A stretch of 64,000 nucleotides of DNA from Entoloma clypeatum (Eukaryota; Basidiomycota; Agaricomycetes; Agaricales; Entolomataceae), in contig OY751494.1 of assembly GCA_963565915.1 (NCBI GenBank), positions 2,852,001-2,916,000 on the forward strand. Direction: 5' to 3'. Under the pieces are notes generated by a model. The model was given only the letters and a program-made list of their open reading frames with translations, did not search any database and was not told the DNA's origin. Below are positions 11,858-24,900 of the stretch, one piece after another (positions within the stretch are counted from its first letter, which is position 1; each line of letters begins with the position of its first letter). Both the position numbers and the translations under genes were made by a program.

Positions 11858-14800
11858 TTATAGTAACAACTGTTTATATACGATGTTGGTAGTCAGAGAA
11901 TCTGTTGTACCATCGAGAAACATTACTCTAGAATCAATTCGATTTCGAACACGAGCAAGGGCAGTGTACAATTGACCATGAGCAAAAACTTCGCTGCGAA
12001 GGTCCAAGACTGTGCGATCAAGTGTGAGACCGACACAGCTATGAAACGTGGTGGCATAAGCTAAGTGGAGAGGAAATTGGAGTCGTTGAATCGTCCAGCT
12101 AGAGAATTTCGGGTTGAAGTCAAATCGGATGCGGGGAAGACAGAGAGGTTCTCCTAGGGTGCCCGTCCGGTTATCGATAACACGAATTTGGATGAAGCGG
12201 CGATGTAACCGATCGATAATAAGCCGCGCATTTTTTACTAAACGGTTTTGAATAGACATGTTCCTCATCAAACAACACACAGCGCCTTCCTTCAGTTGTA
12301 GATCGTGAGGAGGAACCCCGTTATGCTTCAGAAGACATAGAAAATCTAATGATGTTTCGGGTATGTCTTCAGAGGTGGTATTTGTCTCGTTTTCTTTTAT
12401 GATGTCTGCACTGTAGAAAGAAGCTAGACAGAGAAGGTAAACTATGAATAAAAGTAGTATATGTGTGAGCAAATACCTCGGCAACCTGGCAAATTATCAA
12501 GCACTTTCTCATTGAAGTTGTCGACATAGTGGTTTAGAGGACTGAGAAAAGCACGCGTTAAACATGCTTGTGGTTGTGTAAGAATATCAGGCGGAAAGAG
12601 AAAATTCAACGCGTCGTCTTCATTCATGACAGGTGATAGAATGCCGAGAGAAGTTTTTCGATGTTGATAGTCTTCACCAATGTAGTCGACAAAAGCAGTG
12701 TATTCTGGATCAGATACACTTCGATGAGAGTGCCAGAGAGTGAATATTTTGAAGTATGTCCATAGATAGGATTTTTTGACGGACGCAAGTAAAGTGGCTG
12801 TAAGTCTTGACCTTTGACGACCGGTGCAATTTGTCGGAAGTCTCCTATGCCAATGAATGGTATGCCTCCAAACGGCCGTTTGTTTTGTTTGATGAGTTGA
12901 CAGACATTGTTGACGCACTCCATTGCGGCAACATTTGCGGCTGGAAGTTCTTCCCATATGATAGCACTTGATGCATCAATGAGTTCTGCACGGAATGTGT
13001 TAGGCATTATAGTGGATTGTATAGTGGCCGAATCCTGCAAAAAGAGTCACTTTTTTTATAGAGTTCATACGAAACACATACATCATTTACAGGTATTCGG
13101 AAAAGATGATGAGCTGTACGTCCTCTTTCATATAGAGTGGCTGCTAATGCACTTGTGCCCACGACGAGAACAATAACACCTTCACTTCTTAATTTAGAAG
13201 CAAGTGCGTCGGCAAGAAAAGTTTTTCCTCGCCCGGGTTTTCCATCAATAAAATGAGGAGGAATGTAAGGTTTTTGTTGTGTGTCGGCGTCGTTATACTT
13301 GATGACGATGTCGTATAACATATTGAATATAAAGAGTTGATCGAGATCCATAATGTTTGCTTTGCGTTGTGCATAGGCAGCTAATTCTGCTTCTCGACCA
13401 TCAAAAGCATCTATTTCGGCAACAATCTCAGGGGATCGTAGTTGCGGTTCGGGAAGTCCAAAGTCTTTGAGTGTGCGTCCGTTTTCTTCCAAGACGAGAG
13501 CAATTTCATGCAAAGTGCGGTCGATTCCTTGTTGACGGGAAGGAGAGAGGATGACAAAGTCAAAAGTGAGGGAGTCAAAGAAGTAGTCCCATAGATGCCA
13601 CGCAGGATATCCTTCAAGAATTATGCGAGAAAAGAGAAAGCGAAGTTGTCGGGGAGTGGCACATGAGTCAACTGCTTCTTCAAGTGCATAAAATCCCTCA
13701 TCTTCATTCGAAAATAAGCCACAATGAACTGCTGCTTCATGAAATGTAGGAAATACTCTCTCATCAAAGGTGCGAAGATCTTGAAAGCTCCTCCCTGCAC
13801 GATGAGTCAACAAACACCTAAGATAGAAAAGTTCGCCAGCTGTTGGGGAAACAGTTTGAATGCGAGCGATAGTCTGTGATTGATTACGATGGCCGCGCAC
13901 TTTTCTAGAAGACGTGCCAGGAATAGGTTCCTCAGCATATTCATCTTTCGCCAATGTTTCATTGCCTTTGAGGGAGTATAGATGAAATTTCTCGAAGTAT
14001 TCGGTGTAGAGCATACAGTCAAAGATGGGCAAGTGAGGTCGATGAAAATAATGAATGAGAGATGATGCCGATGAACCTTGTAGGCCAAATTGAGGGATAT
14101 TTTGGTTAGGCAAGTGAATAGAGAGTGCTGTTACAGTGGGATGTTTTTGAGTAATATCATAACCTAGAATCCGCCATGCCGCTTCGGGAGCACAGAGGTA
14201 ACGCGCATCAACATACTATGGGTGACCGGGTGTTGCAAAATCACCTAGTTATGCAAAATTTCTCCGATGGGCGCATTCCCGCATCTTGAGCAACTGATGT
14301 CTCATAGATCGGGAATCTTTAGGCACTTTAGGAGACCACTGTAACTTCGAAACATGACATTCCTGTCCCTCAATGAAATCAGAGCTCAAAAACCATGAAA
14401 AACCACGATTTTCGAGCTTGTTCTATCTTGGTAAAATTGATGTTTGAGCGGGCACCTTCATCCTTCGGGATATGATATGTTTTATTGTTATCCATCCTTA
14501 AAACAATTTCTCCGGGACAGAAACATGAGGTATACAAGACGTGGACACTCGTCGAATCTTGAGCGTGACAACAAAACTCATCGAGCGTCGTATGGTTCGA
14601 ACTCCGACAGGACCTCCCCCAAAGAGGCAGGAGGCTCTGCAGGGCGGAGACGTAAATTGTGATGTGACCCGAGTGTGACATATTTTGCACAACCTAGTGA
14701 AAATGGTGTGCCAATTTCCTCCCGCTCCAGTTATTTTTCCTTGCCACATATCCTCAAGATCAAGTGGAGACAATTAAAGCCAGAAAGCCAGGCTGTACGA

Positions 14801-16870
14801 CGGTAAAAGAATCAAGTCATTTGAGGCAGTGGATGTAGCACGATAAGCCCTCTTTAAAAAGTTTTGCAACACCCGGTCACCCATAGTAGTCTTTGATTTC
14901 GTCTACTTGGATAGACTTGTCATCTATTGATGGGGGGTTATGATTGAGAACTCGAAATAGAGCGTGGTCAGGGCCTTTGAAGAGATATTTGTATAGGTAT
15001 AGGAAGACAAGAACGGTGAACACAACGTCAACATAAATGTGACAGTCAAGTTCATCAACTAATTCGGGAATGTGGGATACTGTCCAACAATCATCTTCAG
15101 TAAGGCGTTGGAGGTGCACATGACCCTCTTCATCAATCCAAGTCTCTGGAGTTATTGTTTGAGGAAAGCCATAGATGCATTTTCCATTGTGGTTACAACG
15201 ACTATTTTCGTGTGTGAGATGATCTTTTGGATGTGTCATGTATTTCTTGATTTTTTCCCGCAACACAGAATTGTCGTTTGGAAGTTTGCCTTTGATGATC
15301 AGGTCAATTTCTTCACGAGGAGGTTCAGGATCAATCTAAGAAACTTGAGCAAAGATTCAGGGAGTAAAAGAAAAATTTCATGCCTTGAGAATAATGTGTG
15401 CATGAGGAAGACCACGCTTTTGAAATTCAATGACAGTTATCATATAAACAATGTCACCAAATTTTGTGCGCAAAAGATCGTGGAGACGATGTAGTCATTG
15501 TTTAAAAGCTCGCACAACAATGATAGGCACTTCTGTTGCATTTTGTCCAGGTTGGAGACGAGAAGTAATTTCAGGCCAGCGACCATTGCACGTGGCAGTG
15601 ACAAAAAGAGTGGGTTTTCAAAAAACTCTAGCAAGAGCTAAACAATCAGCTGTCTGATTTGAAGCCCATCGCTTTGAGCCAAGAAAGGTAGCCGGAAGAA
15701 GAATGTCAACAGTTGTATCATCAGCGGAAACATTTGCAGCATGAGCAAGTCTTCCACGACGGATGAACTGTAGACATTCTTCTTCTACCTGAGAGTACAT
15801 GTCACATAAGTATTCCTCCATTAATCGACCAAAGCGTAGAAAACGATCATCTGTCAGAAGACGATTTTTGTACCATTGGCATTGCGTTAGATGGAGATCA
15901 TTCTTTAGATGTGTTGTGTCCGGATGTGTGTATGTTAAACCCCATCCAAGTGATCCATGTGGAAAGAGTAACGGATACTGCAAAGGTTCATAATGTCGAC
16001 TAAAGAGCGGTACAAAAGACGGTTCTTCATCTGTCTTTTCCCAGATCAAGATGCTGCGTGGTCGAACAGTAGTACTGTTATTAGCATGCATGAGTACAGC
16101 AAAGTCACCTGTTGAGGTGACATCACCAAGTTCAAGAGCTGTCATAGATTCATAATTGCGATGCCACGTGTTGGCAAGAGCATAGAGGTGATGGACATAG
16201 GGATTATAGAGGTCAAGATCATGTTTGATAGCCCGAGTCCAGTCAACAGGAACATCCCAAGTTGAGCCTTCTGTTTTGCGTTCCTTCTCGTCATACAAAA
16301 ACCAATGAATAGAATGGTTGGGTCGCGAGATATCAAAAATACGATGGTATGTGCGTCCCGTTATAGCAACACTTGAGATGCCAGTGTTGAAGTGTTGAAA
16401 TCCTTTAGATACGCCGATAGCAGTAAAAGAGAAGAGATTGTTCAAACGTCGTGAAGAAGAGGAGAAATTTTGGAGTGTAGTGAGGTGGGAAATCATGGGA
16501 GGAAGATTCGGAAGTGGAGGAGCAATATGTTTTCCATCTGAGCAACAGAACCCAGGTCGTTCGCTAGACAGTAGAAGAGCATAACAATGGGAACAAAAAT
16601 GGTTCCATAGAGGAGGCTGCCATCGTGTCCGCTTCATCTTGGCAGAAAAGGTTAACCACCATTCTATAGAAAATAAAAATGAGAATAGTTCTGAATCAAT
16701 AACTTCTTTGAAAACGAACTCCGTTCGATTGCACATGTAAGGTGTTTGGTTGTAGACTCAGATGCTGAAGTAGCCAACTGTTGTTGTTGTTGAATAGACT
16801 TGCGATAGCTATCTTTTGCACGTCGTCGACGGCGGCTGCGTTCACGATCTTTGATTTTCGATAGAGGCAT
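11858..16870 (-). pseudogene. Helitron Rep/helicase (RepHel), disrupted
   Basis: Reading down from the ATG at 16868-16870: a basic N-terminus (MPLSKIKDRERSRRRRRAKD), a Cys/His finger (HFCSHCYALL), the Helitron N-terminal domain (EPLQYPLLFPHGSLGWG), the HUH Rep domain (LFVTATCNGRWPEI, GLPHAHI, and the Tyr motif YLYKYLFKGPD), then a Pif1-type helicase (GKPGRGKTF Walker A; IPFIGIGDFRQIAPVVKG; FHSCVGLTLDR; TALARVR). Lesions: in-frame TGA at 15618-15620 (inside ARVF-KPTLF) and at 15495-15497; a reading-frame shift near 12800-12815 after APVVKGQ; a 48-base insert near 15340-15390 with three stops and a GC rather than GT start; and the MITE insertion. Walker B reads IIWEELPAA, with Glu where Asp is usual. 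No intact product is expected. Confidence 0.88.
14216..14886. mobile_element. MITE-like non-autonomous TIR element (TA target site), nested in the Helitron
   Basis: A 671-bp insert bounded by 25-bp perfect terminal inverted repeats that begin CTATGGGTGACCGGGTGTTG on each strand. TA duplications lie at 14214-14215 and 14887-14888. Deleting the element and one TA restores the Helitron frame exactly: EIKD-Y-VDARYLCAPEAAWR reads through, with the Tyr codon formed at the junction. No transposase ORF is present; the short open frames inside have no motifs. A TA target and TIRs fit mobilisation by a Tc1/mariner/pogo-type transposase elsewhere in the genome. The nesting shows the Helitron was there first. 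Confidence 0.92.
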
Positions 16871-16965
16871 GACCGTAGAAGAGGAAATGTATTTAGCGAC
16901 AAAAAAACATTGCCGTAATACCAAAAAAGTCTCAGATTACATATTACAATTTTCCCCCTCGTTTT

Positions 16966-17982
16966 CATTTCTTCGTTGTAGGAGGATCATCAGGGTCAGA
17001 AAGGTTACTAGATAGAGTAGGAGATGATCTTCCGTCAGTCAAGGATGAATGTTGATCTGTAGTAGATGAGGATGATTGAGGAATAGGAAGAGCTGTTGTG
17101 CTTGATTGGGACGTAGAAGGAGGCAGTTGATCTTCTTCATTGTCATCATCATCGCCGGCGAAATAAGCACCTTGAGGTGCAAGCTGCCCTGAGTAATGTT
17201 ACAATTGAGAAAAGAGAGTAGTAGATTTTAACGGTACCTGTAACACTTTGAGGTTCAGCAATATCTTGTTTTGTGGAAACGCGCGTAAGTTCGAAGAAGC
17301 GTATGGGGATACGCTTAATAGAACCCGCAGAAGCATAAGAGCTGATGCCGCATATCTGTCCGGCGATTGCACAGGGTGTCGCAGCGAAAGGAGGTTTAAG
17401 ACTTTTGAATGGGGCATTGCTAGAATCAAAGTAGATCTTGAAGGCCGCCATCTTGTCACTAGATCCAGCAAAGTATTGTTGGATGTCGATTTCAAACTGG
17501 AGCTCGGAAACGACACGGCCTGTCTGAGAAGAATAAGCATGTATTAGATGATATTGTCAATAAAGAACACACTGTTCCCATAATTGTTACAACTGGTTCG
17601 ATGAAAATTTTGTGTGTTACCTCAACCATCTATAGTGCAAGAATCAGAAAGTGATGGAAACTAGGCCAAAAAAAAACATTAGTACTTTGAAGGCTTCAAT
17701 TTCGAGATGGTAATCGTTCGGCATATATCCTATTCCCACAGGTGTATCACGTTTGATACTCGCTACTCTACCGCTGATGAAGTAGAGGAAACCCTCAGGC
17801 AAATCAGGAGTTCCCTGAGGCACGAAATGATGCACCAGTGCAGTAATAATCTGTCGTTTCTTTTGGTTGTTGAAACCTATGAAGATTTCGCCATTGTAGG
17901 TAGAAGTTTTTGGTTTTTGAGGGTCGAGTACACAACGTTTAGTGCAATGCACGAAGCCAGTGATAAGAGCAGCACCAGGCAT
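16966..17982 (-). CDS. Helitron-associated protein with possible OB folds, unknown function
   Basis: The start at 17980-17982 (MPGAALITGFVHCTKRCVL) opens exon 1, which runs through FLYFISGRVASIKRDTPVG and YHLEIEAFK. A GT-AG intron or introns (about 17541-17670, perhaps with a 9-base exon at 17621-17629) lead to GRVVSELQFEIDIQQYFAGS and ATPCAIAGQICGISSYASAG. A last exon is Ser/Thr/Asp-rich (YFAGDDDDNEEDQLPPSTSQ), with a stop at 16966-16968. The two beta-rich blocks with Gly-turn-Gly patterns look like tandem OB folds; this is inference from pattern, not from a search. It lies inside the Helitron just upstream of RepHel on the same strand, so a single-strand DNA-binding helper role is plausible. 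It could instead be a captured host gene fragment. Unlike RepHel, its frame looks intact. Confidence 0.6.
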
Positions 17983-18558
17983 GATGGCAGTTTAGAAAGA
18001 GACAGGTGAGACATCGATGAGGACAATGACGCACGAACGTGAGATAGAGCTGAGTATCCGACAAAATCAGTCTGGTCATGATTATAGCCAAGGGCAGAGT
18101 AAGAGAGTCCATGAACATGTTTTGCAAAGTGTGAAATTGTTGAAGAAGAGGAAATGTTTGTTGTCGCCGTCAACAGTATCGAAGTTCTTAATCTAGATGA
18201 ACCATGCTGTGGAGCTAGTTGATCGAAGAGGTGTCAGGGGTGTTGAGTATGCTCAACTGTTCATGTAGACCACACACGCGAGGATCAGGAAATCAAAGAG
18301 GACGTAGCGAATGGCACGAAGTAGAAGAAGGCGCTAGCGTTGAGAGGAACAAAAAGGAAGAAGAGAGAAAAGAGGGTAACTCGTGTCAACATCGCCACGT
18401 GGGGTGGACGGGCTGTGGAGCAGCGCTTTTCTTTATATTCTTTAGATAAAAAAATAAATTATTTATACTGAGCTCATCGAGTAAGTCTGTCCGTGAGAAG
18501 GGCTTATGTCAGGCAAGGGACGACACAAGTATTACCAGACAGTGACCAGCACAACGAT
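17983..18558. other. Helitron 5' region and residual promoter of VPS24
   Basis: From 17983 to about 18446 this is the non-coding 5' end of the Helitron, with a purine-rich stretch around 18340-18380. The remaining 112 bases up to the VPS24 ATG are host DNA, including an AT-rich segment (about 18447-18470). Confidence 0.45.
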
Positions 18559-19416
18559 ATGCAAACAATCAACCGATTCTTATATGGACCAACACCTGAG
18601 GAAAGAGTACGCGCCTGGCAAGCAAAGCTCCGGGCGGAAAGTCGTCAGCTAGACAGGGAAATGAGGCAGGTTGGATTTCTCCACTGCATCATATCCTTAC
18701 AATGCAGTGACTATGCATACATCTCAGCTTGAGATGGCCATGAACAAGGCCCGGCAGTCGGTCAAACAGTTAGCGGGAAAAGGAGACGTCAAGTCGGCTC
18801 GTATCCTAGCGAAGGAAGTGGTGAGGAGTAATAAGCAGAAAGACAGAATGTCCGTGAGCAAGGCACGACTGGGATCAATCGGGACCCAATTGACCCAGCA
18901 AATGGGTGAGTATCGGCTCTGATAAATACAATATGTAAATCTCACCTCGCAGGGGAAAGCCATGGTCAAAGTTACAGGTTCCTTACAGAAATCCACTGAG
19001 ATTATGAAACTGTCAAATTCTCTCATCAGACTACCTCAGCTGAGTCAAACGATGCGCGAAATGAGTATGGAGATGACGAAGGTGCGTTTTCTTTTATCCT
19101 ACACTTCAACCTCGCTGAGTCGATATCTAGGCAGGTATTCTTGAAGAGATGCTGGAAGATACCTTGGAAATGGACGAGGACGAAGAACTAGAAGAAGAAG
19201 CTGATGCCGAGGTGGATAAAGTTTTATTCGAGCTGACGAATGGCAAATTAGGAGAGGTGGGGACAGTAGGTACTGAACTTCCGGTATGTTCCTATCATGT
19301 GGCTCTCTGTGTTGAGTTCAAGCAATGTACAGTCAATGGAGACCAGAGTGGAGGAAGGAGAGATGGAAAGAAACATGGAGAAATACCGCCAACAATTGAA
19401 TGGCCTCCTAAGCTAA
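18559..19416 (+). CDS. VPS24: ESCRT-III subunit VPS24/CHMP3
   Basis: A Snf7-family ESCRT-III protein acting in endosomal membrane scission and multivesicular body sorting. The ATG at 18559 (MQTINRFLYGPTPEERVRAW) gives the usual basic N-terminal helix (RAESRQLDREMRQ). Exon 2 continues QSVKQLAGKGDVKSARILAK. After an intron comes AMVKVTGSLQKSTEIMKL and the diagnostic SQTMREMSMEMTKAGILEEM, then the acidic EMLEDTLEMDEDEELEEEAD and VDKVLFELTNGKLGEVG. The last intron, after GTELP, leads to a short charged tail with a C-terminal MIM-like helix (EKYRQQLNGLL), stop at 19414-19416. An upstream in-frame start near 18493 is possible but does not match the family. Its promoter is cut short by the Helitron. 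Confidence 0.9.
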
Positions 19417-19741
19417 TAGAACGTTTCCTTTGTTATTGACCACCAGATAATTATGCATAATTAATTGTAAGATACGAGGATACCAAGGCGTTGCGAGAGC
19501 GGTCCAACAGTGCCAACCTAGGTGAATGGTGCGATTCAAGGACAGCCGTTCAAGTTGCGTTAAGATGTGAGTAGGTTGGACGATTAGTTGTGTCGTTTTA
19601 CTACCAATACTGTACATACTTAAGGACTACACTGTAAGTATTGCCTGGGTAACTCCTCCACGTGCATAATCGCATCGCCGCGAGTCGGGCTCGGGAAACT
19701 CGGAAGAAGACGCGTGCAACTTTCTTTTATTCCAAACCAGA
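19417..19741. other. Intergenic between VPS24 and IDH2
   Basis: This is the VPS24 3' flank and the IDH2 promoter. It holds a short AT palindrome (TAATTATGCATAATTA, near 19446-19461) and nothing else I can interpret. Confidence 0.4.
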
Positions 19742-21560
<1,819 letters not shown>

Positions 21561-21909
21561 ACATGATTGGCGCTGTGTTTTATGTTCTGCCTAACGTAAC
21601 AATGTAATGCATTGCGATGGGCTGTGGCAGTGCGAAGTGCAGGCCGTGGGAATATCGTCTTGCACAACTCCAGATTGAGTCGCCGCTGGTGACCATCAAG
21701 TGTCCCTCATTTCACTACCACAACAACATCAGCATCCAACGCCCATTCTTTCCTCTCACTCGCCCTGCAGGGCAAAGCCATATCCAAGTCAGACATTACT
21801 CATACCCAGAGCCTTAATAGTATTGACGCGCGTTTCACAGGCAGGATTCACTTGACACATTGAACCTCAAACACTCAAAAAATCTCAGCTATCGTCACTT
21901 ACGAACGAC
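21561..21909. other. Intergenic between IDH2 and SSD1
   Basis: This is the 3' flank of IDH2 and the likely SSD1 5' UTR and promoter. It contains short CA/CT-rich runs (21700-21780) of the sort found in basidiomycete promoters. No gene or repeat was seen. Confidence 0.4.
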
Positions 21910-24900
21910 ATGATCGACGAAATCACGCCACAATCTCTGTCTAAGAAAGATGAGAAGAAACCTTTTGTCCAATCAGGCATTTCTAGGGGCGCCAACAAGC
22001 GCAACGTTTCTACTTCTACTACCCCCAAACCAGCGGGCACAGGTTCAGCTCAAGGTACTCGACCTTCCTCAAGGACTAGTAATGGCAGTAAGAAGTCTCT
22101 AGGGAACAACCAAGCTGAATCAGGTTCAGAGTCGACTGCAAAGAAACCCTCTGACGCTAATAGAAAGCCAGACCAACAGCGCAGCAAGAATCAATCCACC
22201 AGTACTCGTACCCCCAGCCATCGCAAGGCACAACAATCATCTTCTCAAGGAGGACGCGACGCTAAGCCCAAGGAGCAGTCAAGCAGTAAACCAGCCTCCG
22301 TGTCGCCTCCTCAGGGCAAGGAATCCAGTGCTGCCCTCTCGTCCCTCCAGAGGGTCATTGCTGACCTTAAAACTACACCCCCAGCTCAACCACTCAACAA
22401 TCAGAGCAACGGTTTCTCTGCACCTGCAACTCAGGTCCATTCGAATCATCCCTCCAATTTGCCTTTCCCTCAGTCTGGTTCGGCCGCCTTTATAGGGTCT
22501 AGCGCTGATCCCAAACATCGCAAAGCGGTCTCGCTTGGTGCAGCTGGCCTCTCCGGAAACTTCAGTTCATTCTCACCCCATCTCGGCCCCATGATAGAGG
22601 ATGTTGAAGATGGTCCAGGGAGAAACTCGTACGAAGAAGGAGAAATACAAGAGCACCCCCGTCATCATGCACACCAGCCTCGTACACAATCACAGAGTTT
22701 CGTAGCCCCACGTTTCGCAGCCCTTGCTGCGCAACAAGAACAGGTGGATTCCATGGGACCCACCGGTCGTCCTCAGCTTGCTCCTGGCTTCATGTTCGGA
22801 GCCCGCAAGCGCGGTGGTCCAGCTGGGCCTCCTATCAACGAAGAAGACACTAGTTTTCAATTCCCTCAGCAACAACCTAGTCATCACCCCGACACACCTG
22901 TTCATGAGCAGACACATCGAAAAACGGAGAGCGGAGAGATCACTGGCATTATGGCAGAACAAGTAAGTCCAGTTCTTTGCCACGATGTCGATGCGTCCTG
23001 AGGTTGGATCTTCAGATCGCATTGCAGAACCAGATCGAGGCTCTGCAGCAGCAGCAGCAAGCCCTTTATCAACAACAGCTTGCTTCCAATCAGGTGCTAT
23101 CATTCCAAACTCCCGGACTTGCTCCCTCTCGAGGGGCTCATCGACGTGTTCAAAGCACCGTTCCCATGAGTCCAGGCACTGGTGCCTCATTCAGTGGCCT
23201 ACAGAACCCCATGGCCCAATTAGGCAATATTGGAGGGCTGAACCTCGGCCTGGATGGCCAGGCTCAAGGTTTGCCACGCGGTCATGGTCGTCGGCACAGC
23301 GTCAATGTCGTGAACAAGGGCGGCAACCAATCAGGAATAGGATCAATCAGCTACGGTAATCCCTATGTTTCCGGTGACGGATTTGAAGAAGGGTTCACTC
23401 CTTTTGGAGCTCATTCCAGGCAGGTCTCTCGTGCAGATTCCAGTTGGCGTATTAGTAAGCGCCAACCCATGTCACGAAGTGAAAAGTCTGACCCTGTTGT
23501 GACAGATGGTGGGGTTGGAGCTGTTCAAGGTAATAACGCGTTCGCCGCCGATTTAGCCCAAGCACAGGCGCAGCTACAAAGCCTTCAACAATTCCGCGCC
23601 GCCGCGGGTGGCCATCATCACAAGATGCCATCTTTCAGTTTCCCCAACATGCTCCCCAACATGATGGCTGCGAACATGATGGGTTTAGGTTTGGGAGGAA
23701 TCAATTTACTTCAACAACAGCAACAACAATTCCAGTCCCAGCTGCAGCAGCAAACAAACCAGCCACAGCGCAAATCTCTATTTGCCCCATATCTTCCTCA
23801 AGCATCCTTGCCCCCCCTCCTTGCTGCCGGAAAACTGGTTGTCGGAATTTTGCGTGTTAATAAGCGTAACCGCTCTGATGCTTACGTGGCAACGGAAGTA
23901 TTGGATGCAGATATTTATATTTGTGGTTCCAAAGATCGAAATCGCGCTTTGGAGGGCGATATCGTGGCGGTGGAACTTCTCGACGTCGACGAAGTATGGG
24001 GAACAAAGAAGGAGAAAGAAGAGAAGAAGAGGAAGAAGGAAGAAAATTCTGCTTATGATCTTAAATCCAATGGAGGCCGAAAAGACGACAAAAAGAAAGA
24101 CGATGTGGAAGTTGAAGGACAAGGTCTCATGTTATTTGAGGATGAAGAGTATGTCATCCCTTCTTCTCGTGTAATGTTACTGACCATGGCCAGGGTCACC
24201 GATGACGTTAAACCGCAATTTGCTGGCCATGTTGTGGCCGTTGTTGAAAGGATGCCAGGACAACTCTTTTCGGGCACGCTAGGACTTCTACGTCCCTCTT
24301 CTGCTGCCACGAAAGAGAAGCAAGAGGCGGAACGTCGTGAACGTGAGGGTGATCGCGGAGATGAGCCAAGGCGTGCCCCAATCGAACGACCCAAGATAGT
24401 ATGGTTCAAGCCCACCGACAAGAGGGTTCCTTTAATTGCCATTCCGACAGAGCAAGCTCCCCCTGACTTTGTGCAAAACTCAGAGGCATATGTTGATAGA
24501 CTCTTTGTTGCTTGCATCAAGCGTCATGTAAGACCACCACGCCTACCCTGCTGCTCATCTTGTCTCACCAAATCCTCAGCCTATCAGCTCTCTTCATCCA
24601 TTTGGCACCCTTGTCGAAGAATTGGGTCCGATCAGCGACATCGAGGTCGAAACCAGCGCCCTGCTGAAAGACTGCAATTTCCCAACGGAAGACTTTACTG
24701 ATAACGTACTGAAGTGTCTACCGCCTCTGCCTTGGATGTGAGTCTTTTTCTTCCCCTCTTTCAAGTCCCATCACGATTTATGTTGAACAGCATACCCGAG
24801 AGAGAGTTAGAGATCCGAAAGGACCTTCGCAATGAACGGGTCTTTACGATCGACCCAGAGTCTGCAAAGGACTTGGACGATGCGGTGTCCATGAAAGTCA

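Larger units (their letters stand above)
11819..18446 (-). mobile_element. Decayed Helitron (rolling-circle DNA transposon), with nested MITE
   Basis: The element is read on the minus strand. It is identified by a Rep-helicase gene with HUH endonuclease motifs (EFQKRGLPHAHI) and a Pif1 helicase (GKPGRGKTF). Proposed 3' terminus: a GC-rich hairpin at 11826-11842 followed by TGGCTTG and then host T. Proposed 5' terminus: TCTAAAGAATATAAAG starting at 18446, preceded by host A. Insertion between A and T without target duplication is the Helitron rule, and both proposed ends obey it. The last four bases, CTTG, depart from canonical CTRR, so the ends need comparison with other copies. Order on the minus strand: a possible OB-fold gene, then Rep/helicase. 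A 671-bp MITE interrupts it at 14216-14886. The presence of a Helitron is confident; its exact ends are tentative. Confidence 0.8.

Noticed and set aside
14379..14773. Open frames inside the first MITE that could have been a transposase
   Set aside because: They are short, overlapping on both strands, and lack a DDE or helix-turn-helix pattern; the element is non-autonomous.
16966..17982. Treating the possible OB-fold gene as an ordinary host gene
   Set aside because: It lies between the Rep gene and the proposed Helitron 5' end on the same strand, so element association is simpler; host capture remains possible.
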